NCBI GenBank assembly: GCA_030019255.1
Contig: JASEFK010000001.1
Coordinates: 106,720 to 170,719, forward strand
Length of the DNA: 64,000 nt
Direction of reading: 5' to 3'
Source: Actinomycetota bacterium
GTDB taxonomy: Bacteria; Actinomycetota; Geothermincolia; Geothermincolales; RBG-13-55-18
Shown: piece by piece, positions 26,901 through 34,693 of the stretch
How positions within the stretch are numbered: the first letter of the stretch is position 1
Layout of the letters: each line of letters opens with the position of its first letter
Notes under the pieces: generated by a model
Database searches by the model: none
What the model saw: only the letters and a program-made list of their open reading frames with translations
What the model was told of the DNA's origin: nothing
Made by a program: the position numbers and the translations under genes

Positions 26901-27594
26901 CTTCCCAGAAGAGGGGCCGGTCGGGAAGGAGGGCGAAGATCCCGTCTAGGTCGTAGGGCTGGAGGGCGAGGTGGAAGTCGCCGGGGTTCTCGGGAACGGG
27001 GGAAGGGCATACCCTGCGGCAGGGGACGAAGTGATCGGTGTTCTCACCCCCGGGCTCCGCCAGGGAGGCGGGGATGCCGGCCGCCAGGCGCAGCTCCGGC
27101 GCGGGCAGCCCGCGCAGGGCGAAGGTAATGAAGGGGTCCTTGTCGATTTCGTTGGCCAGGAGGTAATAGACGGCGGCGATGTGCTTGCAGGGATTGGCCC
27201 AGTCCGGGCAGGAGCAGCTAGCCCGGATGTCCTTCCAGGAGGAGGGGAAGAGCGGGACCCCCGCCTCCTCGAGGGCCTCGAGCATCTGTTCCGGCAGCTT
27301 GCCCAGGCTCAGGTCGCAGGATATGGAGGGCCGCTTGGCCAGAAGGAGCACGATCTTGGATCCTTCCTCCGGTGTAAATTCCCTGAAGGCGATGCTCACC
27401 CGGTAGGGCCTGGGCCTGGTTCCCTGCACGGAAGCCCATACCTTTCCCTCCGCCAACCCTATCTCCAGGACCCTTCCGCTGCGGGCGTAGGTCCTTCCGC
27501 GGGGAAGGCGGTTGGTGTCGCGGTCTATCCTTTCCAGGGCCTCCATCCAGGCTCGGCCCCACCATGTCCTTCCGAAATCCCTCCGCGGCGGCAA
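23959..27594 (-). CDS. SWIM zinc-finger SNF2-family helicase/ATPase
   Basis: Large Swi2/Snf2 ATPase of 1211 aa. Near residue 127-140 is a SWIM zinc motif, CSCPDWANPCKH (CxC...CxH). A long middle region without a recognised domain follows, then the two helicase lobes in the last ~480 residues. These have motif I DDMGLGKTVQA, motif II VVDEAQ (DEAQ rather than DEAH), SGTPVENHLGELWSI, and the C-terminal lobe with GGTGLNLT and YRIGQTRNVYVHR. This is the HepA-like bacterial SWIM-SNF2 layout; such proteins translocate on DNA, but their biological role is unclear. The start is TTG 27594, with GGAGGT five bases upstream. It leads a minus-strand operon with a small membrane protein. Confidence 0.9.
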   Translation of the reverse strand: MPPRRDFGRTWWGRAWMEALERIDRDTNRLPRGRTYARSGRVLEIGLAEGKVWASVQGTRPRPYRVSIAFREFTPEEGSKIVLLLAKRPSISCDLSLGKLPEQMLEALEEAGVPLFPSSWKDIRASCSCPDWANPCKHIAAVYYLLANEIDKDPFITFALRGLPAPELRLAAGIPASLAEPGGENTDHFVPCRRVCPSPVPENPGDFHLALQPYDLDGIFALLPDRPLFWEGGDFRKLLRQVYRAVAEGVQGLEIREKHPSLKEVDFHLIMGRGGKAPRFFASHRRGDTAALRKILESLGMTRSLSGYPRPRTLKVPVEVKGGLLPAGRPGFKLAAEEALDLFLSLPPAANLERHSPSSRFLVLAASTAVALASTYHFLPRLAGYGSGRFRVIYVPAASGNPDQDPLLTLEKTFPPSLACRPGGRSVMIPRGVPEIVSLFLTRLVQLFYDIPEPLVHDKLVSAFFRGTTFQPERFDEVRTSSALANWLERLSARTRSVSPVIRVEPSGDSTFRLGVEVEDRRDPMAPYISLAELFTASGPVFSSPPEWVRWEASRQLALAAEYLPRLREVLDSRGLQEPEVSSAEMAELLTRHATTLELLSIRLMLPRELAGLLRPRAAIRASLGSGARPPGFLDLADLLDFQWEISLGDYWLSVEEFRRLATAAEGVVRFKDGYVLLRPDEVKALLRKVSQPPPRPEPAEFLHWALSGERKGIPMRTDPRLREFLRGLSRAEKVDVPSSFRGRLRPYQKRGYAWLYTNAARGLGCCLADDMGLGKTVQALALLLMLKEKGRLRRPALVVCPTTVLGNWEKEALRFAPSLRVCVYHGTGRQLHFEDRDLVITSYGTLRRVEARFRSQEWGAVVVDEAQCIKNPNTGQARAVKSLRAEVRVALSGTPVENHLGELWSIFDFLNPGFLGSLESFRRHFALPIERYRDPERLEVLRKVTGPFILRRLKTDPRIIADLPEKITAEEYCYLTPQQAVLYQKIVDRAMEEVERSSGIQRKGLILSLITHLKQVCDHPLLFTKRGKAESKLSGKSVRALELLERNLRAGEKTLVFTQYVEMGDCLVGMMREELGEEAAFFHGGLPRPARDRMVAEFQEMEKPRIMVVSLRAGGTGLNLTAATSVIHYDLWWNPAVEDQATDRTYRIGQTRNVYVHRLITLHTFEEKIDDLMREKRDLAELTVSKGEKWITELPDRELRTIFELRPGFS

Positions 27595-28408
27595 GGAAAC
27601 CTCCGTGCTATCCTGCTTCGTTTAGGGAAAGGAACCGGGATGCGCACGGTCCACCACCGTCACCCTGTGTCCTTCGGGCCCGGGCATGCCCCTTTTTCAA
27701 CTAACCGGGATGTCCATGAAAAACAACCCGGCCCGATTCCTCACGGCGTCGGGGCCGGACATCATCGGCACGCATTATCCGGCTGGACCACGGGGAATGA
27801 GCTCCCGTTCCCGTGGCCTCCACCCTTAAACATACTACTCTCCAACTCCGACGTCGACGGACGCGGTGTCCCAGCCCCATGGGAAAGGCGAAGGAGGGGA
27901 AGGCGGGGTCGTTACGCTTCGAATCGTGAACCCTTTTCCGTTAATACCGGTGTGCATCAATGAGCGTTTGCACCACGCGCTACAGGCCTCTATCCAAGGC
28001 TGGGGTTATCACGCCAGCTTTATCACGCGCACAGCTTATACAGCCTGCCGCTCACCCCAGAAGCACATGTTGGAAGAAATTGGAAGGAAGGTAGGGTTAT
28101 CATGTGCGCAGCTATGCAGCTTGCCGTTCACCGTGTGGGTCGGGATGTGAAATCCGTGAGGAGGGCTCCATGGTGCCTCCCGGTAGGCAGCAGACCCGAG
28201 AAGGGCGATGAATTCCCCGTGTCGTTCGGCAAGGCAAGCTCAACATCTCCGAAGGTGGTCCTCCTCAAAAGGGTCCGATGGGCCGCCGCGGTCCACGGTC
28301 TCCTTCCGGATGGCCTAGCGCATGGTTTATATTTAAATCGTAAACGGTCAAGCAGGATGAACCCGGAGGGGGTTCTGGGGATAAAACTGGTCTGGAGGGA
28401 CCCGAGAG
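27595..28408. other. Divergent gap between the SNF2 gene and pdxS
   Basis: About 800 bases between divergent genes. No open frame shows a recognisable motif. It contains two degenerate copies of a 36-base element (see repeat) and a TTTATATTTAAAT stretch at 28325-28337 that may contribute to a promoter for pdxS. Confidence 0.45.
28020..28132 (+). repeat. Pair of degenerate ~36-bp direct repeats
   Basis: 28020-28056 and 28097-28132 align end to end with one single-base gap and six substitutions, all of them transitions. Both begin TTATCA and end in TCACC. A shorter related start (GGTTATCACG) lies at 28005-28014. Confidence 0.55.
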
Positions 28409-29293
28409 ATGGTAGAGAAAGGAACCTTGCGGGTGAAGACCGGTCTGGCGGAGATGCTCAAGGGCGGGGTGATCATGGATGTCACCACCCCGGAGCAGGC
28501 CAGGATCGCCGAGGAGGCAGGTGCGGTGGCGGTGATGGCCCTGGAGAGGGTCCCCGCGGACATCCGTGCCGCCGGGGGCGTGGCCCGCATGGCCGATCCC
28601 AGCGTCATCGAGGCCATCATGGAGGCGGTGACCATCCCGGTGATGGCCAAGGTGCGCATCGGCCATTTCGTGGAGGCGCAGATACTGGAGGCCCTGGGGG
28701 TGGACTACATCGACGAGAGCGAGGTGCTCACCCCCGCAGACGAGAAGCACCACATCGATAAGTGGCAGTTCACCGTGCCCTTTGTTTGCGGGGCCATCAA
28801 CCTGGGGGAGGCCTTGCGCCGCATCGGCGAGGGGGCGGCCATGATCCGCACCAAGGGGGAGGCGGGCACGGGCAACGTGGTGGAGGCCGTGCGCCACATG
28901 CGCACCATCAACGAGGAAATAAGGCGCCTCACCGTGACCCCCAAGGAGGAGCTCATGTCCGTGGCCAAGGAGATGGGAGCTCCGTACGACCTGGTATGCT
29001 GGGTGGCGGAGAACGGGCGACTGCCGGTGGTCAACTTCTCCGCCGGCGGCATAGCCACTCCCGCCGACGCTGCCCTCATGATGCAGCTGGGCGCGGACGG
29101 CGTTTTCGTGGGCTCGGGGATCTTCAAGTCCGAGGACCCGGCGGCTCGGGCCAGGGCCATCGTCTTGGCCACCACCCACTACAACGACCCCAAGATACTG
29201 GCCGAAGTATCCCGGGGCCTGGGCAAGGCCATGGTGGGCAAGGAGATCTCCGAGATCGGGCGGGAGAACCTGATCCAGTTCCGTGGCTGGTGA
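28409..29293 (+). CDS. pdxS: Pyridoxal 5'-phosphate synthase subunit PdxS
   Basis: Synthase subunit of the DXP-independent vitamin B6 pathway, making PLP from ribose 5-phosphate, glyceraldehyde 3-phosphate and ammonia. The 294-aa TIM barrel is highly conserved: [39 protein letters not shown], the Schiff-base Lys in [23 protein letters not shown], and [21 protein letters not shown] 28409 follows GGAGGGACC. Its glutaminase partner pdxT lies 255 bases downstream. Confidence 0.98.
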   Translation: MVEKGTLRVKTGLAEMLKGGVIMDVTTPEQARIAEEAGAVAVMALERVPADIRAAGGVARMADPSVIEAIMEAVTIPVMAKVRIGHFVEAQILEALGVDYIDESEVLTPADEKHHIDKWQFTVPFVCGAINLGEALRRIGEGAAMIRTKGEAGTGNVVEAVRHMRTINEEIRRLTVTPKEELMSVAKEMGAPYDLVCWVAENGRLPVVNFSAGGIATPADAALMMQLGADGVFVGSGIFKSEDPAARARAIVLATTHYNDPKILAEVSRGLGKAMVGKEISEIGRENLIQFRGW

Positions 29294-29548
29294 ACGGGAT
29301 CGCGGAAACCAGGACGTCGCCATAACCTTTCCCGGCGTGGGATGGAGGCGGCGGTATCAACCACGGCCATCCCGCTCTCCATCGCGGAAGGATGGAGTCC
29401 GGCTCTCCGTTTTCGGGAAAGGCGGCGCAGGGGAGTGGGATTCTCCCTTGGCCGGCGAGGGGCGCTTTAAGGCCCCGGGACGCGGCAGCGAATGACTTTT
29501 TACGGGATCCAGGGGACGTTAAGCGGGAAGAGGAGCGTCGAGGGACCG

Positions 29549-30145
29549 ATGAAGAAACCGACCTTGGGCGTTCTGGCCCTCCAGGGCGCGGTACGCGAAC
29601 ATCTCCAGATGATCGAAAGGTGCGGAGCTCGAGGGATCCCGGTGAAATATCCCCCCGAGCTCCACCTGTGCCAGGGCCTGATCATCCCCGGGGGGGAGAG
29701 CACCACCATGGGCAGGCTGATGACCACCTACGGTTTCCTGGAGGAGATAAGGTCCCTGGCCGCGGAGGGCATGCCCATCTACGGGACCTGCGCGGGCATG
29801 ATCATGATGGCCCGGCGGCTGGTGGAGGGCGACCAGCCCCTTCTGGGACTCATGGACATCACCGTGCGGCGCAACGCTTACGGGAGGCAGGTGGACAGCT
29901 TCGAGACGGATATCATGATCCGCGATATCCAGGAGCCGGAGCGGCCCTTCCGTGCCGTTTTTATCCGCGCCCCGTGGATCGAGTCCGTGGGTCCCGCGGT
30001 GAGGGTGCTGGGCGAGTTCGAAGGGCGGGCGGTGCTCGCCGTTCAGGACCGCATGGTGGTTTCCGCCTTCCACCCCGAGCTGACCGGGGACGACAGGATA
30101 CACCGCTATTTCCTGCGGCTGGTGGAGGAGAAAGTAGCGGGTTGA
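29549..30145 (+). CDS. pdxT: Pyridoxal 5'-phosphate synthase glutaminase subunit PdxT
   Basis: Class I glutamine amidotransferase delivering ammonia to PdxS. The 198-aa protein shows GVLALQGAVREH at the N-terminus, PGGEST, the nucleophile Cys in GTCAGM, and the catalytic His-Glu in FHPELT. ATG 29549 aligns with the family start and has GAGGGACC upstream; an upstream in-frame ATG at 29492 would add 19 residues without homology. The 255-base gap from pdxS is longer than usual for this pair. Confidence 0.96.
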   Translation: MKKPTLGVLALQGAVREHLQMIERCGARGIPVKYPPELHLCQGLIIPGGESTTMGRLMTTYGFLEEIRSLAAEGMPIYGTCAGMIMMARRLVEGDQPLLGLMDITVRRNAYGRQVDSFETDIMIRDIQEPERPFRAVFIRAPWIESVGPAVRVLGEFEGRAVLAVQDRMVVSAFHPELTGDDRIHRYFLRLVEEKVAG

Positions 30146-30168
30146 GGATCCGGGGATAGGAGGAGGAG

Positions 30169-30924
30169 ATGTCCGGACATTCCAAGTGGTCGACCATCAA
30201 ACATAAGAAGGCGGCGGAGGACGCCAAGCGGGGGCAGCTCTTCAGCAAGCTCTCGCGGGCCATCATCGTGGCCGCCCGGGAGGGGGGAGGGAACCCCGAG
30301 ACCAACATCGCCCTGGCCAACGCCATCGAGAAGGCCAAGAGCTACTCCATGCCCAAGGAGAACATAGAGCGAGCCATCAAGCGGGGGACCGGGGAGGGGA
30401 CCGCGGAGGAGTTCGAGAAGATAACCTACGAGGGCTACGGCGCCAACGGTGTGGCCATAATGGTGGACGTGATGACCGACAACCGCAACCGCGCGGCCTC
30501 GGACATCCGCCGCATCTTCAGCCGCACCGGGGGGAGCTTGGGGACCACCGGCTGCGTGGCCTGGATGTTCGAGAAGAAGGGGAACATCATCGTCAACAAG
30601 GATAGCGGCGTGGACGAGGACGCCCTCCTGGAGACCGCCCTGGAGGCGGGAGCCGAGGACATGAACACCGAGGACGACCACTACGAGATCATCACCGACC
30701 CCGAATCCTTCCGGGGGGTGGTGGAGGCGCTGGAGAAAGCGGGAGTGGAGATAGCCTCCGCCCAGGTGACCATGCTCCCCAAGACCACGGTCAAACTGGA
30801 CAAGGAGGCGGCCAAGAAGGTCCTCAAGCTGGTGGACGCCCTGGAGGATTACGAGGACGTGCAGGAGGTCTACGCCAACTTCGACATCCCGGACGACATC
30901 CTGGCGGAAATAGCCGAGGAATAG
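30169..30924 (+). CDS. yebC: YebC/PmpR family protein (TACO1 homologue)
   Basis: YebC/PmpR family protein of 251 aa, opening with SGHSKWSTIKHKKAAEDAKRG, the family signature, and containing ALANAIEKAKSYSMPKENIERA and YEGYGANGVAIMV. Members have been described as transcriptional regulators and, more recently, as factors that help ribosomes through proline-rich stretches. It immediately precedes ruvC, a very common linkage. The start has an AGGAGGAG site. Confidence 0.96.
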   Translation: MSGHSKWSTIKHKKAAEDAKRGQLFSKLSRAIIVAAREGGGNPETNIALANAIEKAKSYSMPKENIERAIKRGTGEGTAEEFEKITYEGYGANGVAIMVDVMTDNRNRAASDIRRIFSRTGGSLGTTGCVAWMFEKKGNIIVNKDSGVDEDALLETALEAGAEDMNTEDDHYEIITDPESFRGVVEALEKAGVEIASAQVTMLPKTTVKLDKEAAKKVLKLVDALEDYEDVQEVYANFDIPDDILAEIAEE

Positions 30925-30937
30925 GGCCGGTTTTTCA

Positions 30938-31477
30938 ATGATCATCATGGGCATCGACCCCGGTCTCACCTCCACCGGGTACGGGGTCATCGAGAAGAGG
31001 GGAAATACCCTTCGGGCCCTGGGCTTCGGGGCCATAACCACTTCCTCCCGGGACGACCTGTCCGCCCGCCTGGACGAGATCTACCGCCGGGTCAAGGAGC
31101 TCATAGCGGAGTACCGGCCGGACCTGGTGGTCATCGAGGAGCTGTTCTTCAACGCCAACGCCCGCAGCGCCATGGTAGTGGGTGAAGCCCGGGGAGGTAT
31201 CATCCTGGCCGCCGCCCACTGCGGGGTGGCGGTGGAGGAATATACCCCCCTGCAGGTGAAACAGGCCCTGGTAGGGCACGGGAGGGCGGAGAAGCGGCAG
31301 GTGGAGTACATGGTCAGGTCCCTCCTCCGCCTGGAGGAGGAAGTGGGTTCCTCCCATGCCAGCGACGCCCTGGCCCTGGCCATCTGCCACGCCCACCGCG
31401 AGAAGCTCGAAAAGCACGTGGAAAGGCTCGCCGGTGAGGGGAGGGGCGGGAAGCGAGGCAAGGCGGACTGGAAATAA
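30938..31477 (+). CDS. ruvC: Holliday junction resolvase RuvC
   Basis: Crossover-junction endodeoxyribonuclease that cuts Holliday junctions, 179 aa. The catalytic acidic residues are visible: GIDPGLTSTGYG (Asp), VVIEELFF (Glu), and SSHASDALALAICH (Asp cluster near the C-terminus), together with the QVKQALVGHGRAEK segment. Start ATG 30938 is 13 bases after yebC. A 196-base gap with a possible promoter separates it from ruvA. Confidence 0.96.
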   Translation: MIIMGIDPGLTSTGYGVIEKRGNTLRALGFGAITTSSRDDLSARLDEIYRRVKELIAEYRPDLVVIEELFFNANARSAMVVGEARGGIILAAAHCGVAVEEYTPLQVKQALVGHGRAEKRQVEYMVRSLLRLEEEVGSSHASDALALAICHAHREKLEKHVERLAGEGRGGKRGKADWK

Positions 31478-31581
31478 TACCTGGTCGAGGGGTTATCGGC
31501 TGCTGTGTGCCCTTCGCCCATTTCTTAGGCTTGGCCGCTCAGAAATATTGAGAGCTTGTGCCTTTCCTTTTCTCGTTGCGT

Positions 31582-31587
31582 TACAAT
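31582..31587 (+). promoter_or_regulatory. Possible -10 element upstream of ruvA
   Basis: TACAAT matches five of six consensus bases and lies in an AT/pyrimidine-rich stretch (31548-31592) that stands out from the surrounding sequence. The best -35-like sequence (TTGTGC) is 20 bases upstream, so support is weak. No clear SOS box was seen. Confidence 0.3.
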
Positions 31588-31673
31588 TCAGCAATTCCGT
31601 AGGGTTAGCCGCCGGGAGGGCAGGTCGAGGCCGGTGGGGTGGAGAAATAAAGTTAGGACATGGCGGAGGGAAA

Positions 31674-32273
31674 ATGATCGATTTCGTGGAGGGAGTCCTG
31701 GTGGAGAAGGCGGAGGACCACGCCGTGGTGGGCGTGGGGGGGATTGGGCTCACCATGTACGTCTCCGCCAACACCCTCAAGGCGCTTCCCCCGGCGGGGA
31801 AGAAGGTGCGCCTTTACGGTCACCTCTATGTCAAGGAAGAGGTACTGCAGCTCTTCGGTTTCCGCGATCGCCGGGAAAGACAGATCTTCCTGCACCTTCT
31901 GGGGGTCACCGGCATAGGTCCCCGGGCGGCCATGGCCTTGCTCTCCGCCTACGACCCCGATACCCTGGTGCGCCTGGTGGCCACCGGCGACCTGGAGGCC
32001 CTTACCGCTGTTCCCGGGGTGGGAAAGAAAAGTGGGCAGCGCATCATTCTGGAGCTCAAGGACAAGCTGGCACCCCTGGCCGGAGACCTGGCCACGGTGG
32101 TAGCCGGCCCGGAGGGAGGGGACCTCCTGCGGGAAGCCCGCGATGCCCTTAAGGGACTTGGCTACACCGCCGCGGAGGCCGGCCGCGCCCTGGAGGGGTA
32201 CCGTTCCGACAACCCGAGGCTGGAGGACATGATCAAGTACGCCCTGCGGCGGCTGGGAGGTCAGGAGAGCTGA
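31674..32273 (+). CDS. ruvA: Holliday junction branch migration protein RuvA
   Basis: Tetrameric junction-binding subunit that positions RuvB, 199 aa. N-terminal OB-fold (MIDFVEGVLVEK...GVGGIGLTMYV), two helix-hairpin-helix elements (LLGVTGIGPRAA and LTAVPGVGKKSGQRI), and a C-terminal three-helix RuvB-binding domain (LREARDALKGLGY). ATG 31674 follows GGAGGGAAA. Order ruvC-ruvA-ruvB is conserved, but here gaps of ~200 bases separate the three. Confidence 0.96.
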   Translation: MIDFVEGVLVEKAEDHAVVGVGGIGLTMYVSANTLKALPPAGKKVRLYGHLYVKEEVLQLFGFRDRRERQIFLHLLGVTGIGPRAAMALLSAYDPDTLVRLVATGDLEALTAVPGVGKKSGQRIILELKDKLAPLAGDLATVVAGPEGGDLLREARDALKGLGYTAAEAGRALEGYRSDNPRLEDMIKYALRRLGGQES

Positions 32274-32500
32274 AGGAAATGTTTTTCCTGCCCCGCAGAG
32301 GAAGCGGCGATGAGGGAAAGGATGTCCCCCCTGGAATGGGGTTCGGGGTGATACCGGGTCGGGGCGATGGATGCTTGGTTTGGTGTCTCTCCTGTGGAAG
32401 AGGGGAAGAGGATTAGGGAATTATTCCGGTGCGGGAGCGGACCTGTCGGCGGCAGGGCTTAAAGTAGGAATGTTAAGGCGTATGGAAGCTCGGTCGGGAT

Positions 32501-33562
32501 GTGAGGAAAGTGGCTTACAACGGCGACGATAGGAAGGACGCGGCTCCGAGTGAGGAGCGTCTTCTGGATCCGGAACCCCGGGAGGACGAGCGGGAGCTGG
32601 ACCTCACCCTGCGTCCGCGTTGGATAAGCGAGTTTGTAGGACAGGACCGCATACGCGAACACCTGGAAATCTTCATTCGGGCCGCCCGAGAGAGGAATGA
32701 GCCCCTGGACCATGTGCTCCTCTCTGGCCCGCCGGGACTGGGAAAGACCACCCTGGCCGGGATCATCGCCAACGAGATGGGGGTCTCCTTCCGCCAGACC
32801 TCCGGCCCGGCGCTGGAGCGTGCCGGGGACCTGGCCTCCATACTCACCAACCTGGAGCCCGGGGACGTGCTCTTCATCGACGAGATACACCGCCTCAACC
32901 GCGCCGTGGAGGAGGTCCTCTACCCAGCCATGGAGGACTTCCAGCTGGACATCGTCATAGGCAGGGGACCGGCGGCGCGCTCCATACGCCTGGACCTTCC
33001 ACCCTTCACCCTGGTGGGGGCCACCACGCGGGCCGGACTGCTCACCTCCCCCCTTCGCGACCGCTTCGGGGTGCAGTGCCGCCTGGACTATTACGGCGTG
33101 GAGGAGCTGAAGGCCATCGTCCTGCGCTCGGCGCGCATCCTGGAGGTGGAGATCGACGAGGAGGGGGCCTATGAGCTGGCCCGTCGCTCCCGGGGGACCC
33201 CCCGCATCGCCAACCGCCTCCTGCGCCGGGTGCGGGATTACGCGCAGGTACGGGCGGGGGGAAGCATCACCTACGAGGTGAGCCGGCGCGCCCTGGCCCT
33301 CTTTGAGGTGGACGAGATGGGCCTGGACAAGGTGGACAAGCTCATCCTCACCACCATCATCGAGAAGTTCAACGGCGGGCCTGTGGGGGTGAACACCCTG
33401 GCCGTCTCCGTAGGCGAGGAGATCGACACCCTCGAGGAGGTCTACGAGCCCTATCTCATGCAGATAGGTTTCATGCAGCGCACGCCCCGGGGACGGGTGG
33501 CCACCGAGCACGCCTACCGCCACCTGGGGCTGGATTCCCGGCGCGGCGAGACCCTGTTCTGA
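32501..33562 (+). CDS. ruvB: Holliday junction branch migration ATPase RuvB
   Basis: AAA+ hexameric motor for branch migration, 353 aa. Walker [13 protein letters not shown], Walker [10 protein letters not shown], sensor region VGATTRAG with the [11 protein letters not shown] arginine-finger area, and a C-terminal winged helix ([15 protein letters not shown] and [13 protein letters not shown]). The start GTG 32501 has no strong ribosome site, and GTG 32510 is possible, so the N-terminus may be a few residues shorter. A 227-base gap without recognised features separates it from ruvA. Confidence 0.96.
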   Translation: MRKVAYNGDDRKDAAPSEERLLDPEPREDERELDLTLRPRWISEFVGQDRIREHLEIFIRAARERNEPLDHVLLSGPPGLGKTTLAGIIANEMGVSFRQTSGPALERAGDLASILTNLEPGDVLFIDEIHRLNRAVEEVLYPAMEDFQLDIVIGRGPAARSIRLDLPPFTLVGATTRAGLLTSPLRDRFGVQCRLDYYGVEELKAIVLRSARILEVEIDEEGAYELARRSRGTPRIANRLLRRVRDYAQVRAGGSITYEVSRRALALFEVDEMGLDKVDKLILTTIIEKFNGGPVGVNTLAVSVGEEIDTLEEVYEPYLMQIGFMQRTPRGRVATEHAYRHLGLDSRRGETLF

Positions 33563-33613
33563 TTGCCGGGGGCGCTCCGCCGTGGCGGTTTGACCTCCTG
33601 ACATGCACGGCCG

Positions 33614-33725
33614 CATTCCGGTAAGCTGTTGTCGGGAATGACGGGGAGGAACGGTTGATCTTCGCCCCGGCTTCGCCGTTCCGGTCATCCGGTAATCTGG
33701 TGCCGGGACTTGCGGGGAGGCACGG
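33614..33725 (+). repeat. Imperfect ~41-bp direct repeats upstream of queH
   Basis: 33614-33654 and 33686-33725 align over ~40 bases with one gap and seven mismatches (shared core CCGGTAA...CGGGGAGG), offset about 71 bases. They lie in the ruvB-queH gap. Origin unknown. Confidence 0.5.
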
Positions 33726-33772
33726 GTCCCGGTTCGAGGACGGAAGCGGCTTGAAAAAGGGGTGCCGAGCGC

Positions 33773-34393
33773 ATGCCCGAGCGAAAACTGCTCCTGGATA
33801 CCTGTTGCGGGCCCTGCGCCCTGGTGGCGCAGCGCCTCTTGGATACCGCGGGCCGCAGGGTTCACTATCTCTTCTACAATCCCAACATCCACCCCTACCG
33901 CGAATACAGGAACCGGCTGGAAACCTTTGAGGAGCTCATGGCGGTGACGGGCTCGGAATACACCGTCCTGGCCTACGAGCCGGAGGAGTGGCTGAGGGCG
34001 GTGGCCTTCCGGGAGGAGAGCCGGTGCGAGATCTGTTACCGGCTGCGCCTGAGGCGGGCGGCGGATTTCGCCCTGGAGGAGGGGATGGAAGCCCTTTCCA
34101 CCACCCTCTTCGCCAGCCCTCACCAGGACCACGCCCTGCTGGAACTCCTGGGCACTTCCATAGCCCGCAGCCGGGGCCTGGAGTTCGTGGTGTGGGACGG
34201 CAGGGAGGTCTATCGCGAGGTGCTCTCGGAAGCCCGGGGGAGGGGCATGTACACCCAGCCCTACTGCGGTTGCCTCCTGAGCGAGCGCGAGAGGTACGAT
34301 CGTTCCCTCCGGGAGAGGTTGAAGGCTGCAGAAGAGAGGTCGCCGGCGACGGGCGAGGGCCCGAACGGGAGCCCGGATCGCGGGAGGGCGTAA
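33773..34393 (+). CDS. queH: Epoxyqueuosine reductase QueH (DUF208)
   Basis: Reduces epoxyqueuosine to queuosine in tRNA, the last step of Q biosynthesis, in organisms lacking the cobalamin enzyme QueG. The 206-aa protein has the paired-Cys motif LLDTCCGPCA, CEICYRLRL, and YCGCLLSERERY, which supply the iron-sulfur and catalytic cysteines of the family. Its position ahead of queA and tgt confirms the pathway. The start ATG 33773 has only a weak site upstream. The last ~30 residues form a charged, poorly conserved tail. Confidence 0.92.
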   Translation: MPERKLLLDTCCGPCALVAQRLLDTAGRRVHYLFYNPNIHPYREYRNRLETFEELMAVTGSEYTVLAYEPEEWLRAVAFREESRCEICYRLRLRRAADFALEEGMEALSTTLFASPHQDHALLELLGTSIARSRGLEFVVWDGREVYREVLSEARGRGMYTQPYCGCLLSERERYDRSLRERLKAAEERSPATGEGPNGSPDRGRA

Positions 34394-34693
34394 GGACAGG
34401 GCCGCGACCGGCCCGTCATCCGCAACCGCCTTTCCCGGCCTGTCCGGAATGGTCTGCTTGGGCAGGGGGGGCAGGAAAGGCGGCCGACCAGGTTGAGGTC
34501 AAGGGCGGAATATCACCCGGCTGGAGCACGGTCACCAGCCCGTGGCGGAATATCCTGCGCGTACGGGGCAGCCGGGAGAGCGGCGATGGTGAATGGATGT
34601 CCATACCCGGGCGTCAACGCAGTCGTGCCTCGTCCGGGGATCATGATCTTCAGGTGAGATGATCTTCAGGTGAGATAAGGATGTAGGACTGAG
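34394..34693. other. Gap between queH and queA with a tandem repeat
   Basis: No gene recognised. A GGCGGAATATC element occurs twice (near 34504 and 34543), and a perfect tandem duplication lies just before queA (separate entry). Confidence 0.45.
34643..34674 (+). repeat. Perfect 16-bp tandem repeat upstream of queA
   Basis: ATGATCTTCAGGTGAG occurs twice head to tail (34643-34658, 34659-34674), 20 bases before the queA ATG. Each copy has an AGGTGAG that resembles a ribosome site. Confidence 0.85.

Noticed and set aside
27866..28150. 94-codon frame in the SNF2-pdxS gap
   Set aside because: No motif, no convincing ribosome site, and it runs through degenerate repeats.
28316..28350. Minus-strand TTGACC with a TATAAA as a promoter
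   Set aside because: The spacer is only 14 bases and no minus-strand gene starts nearby.
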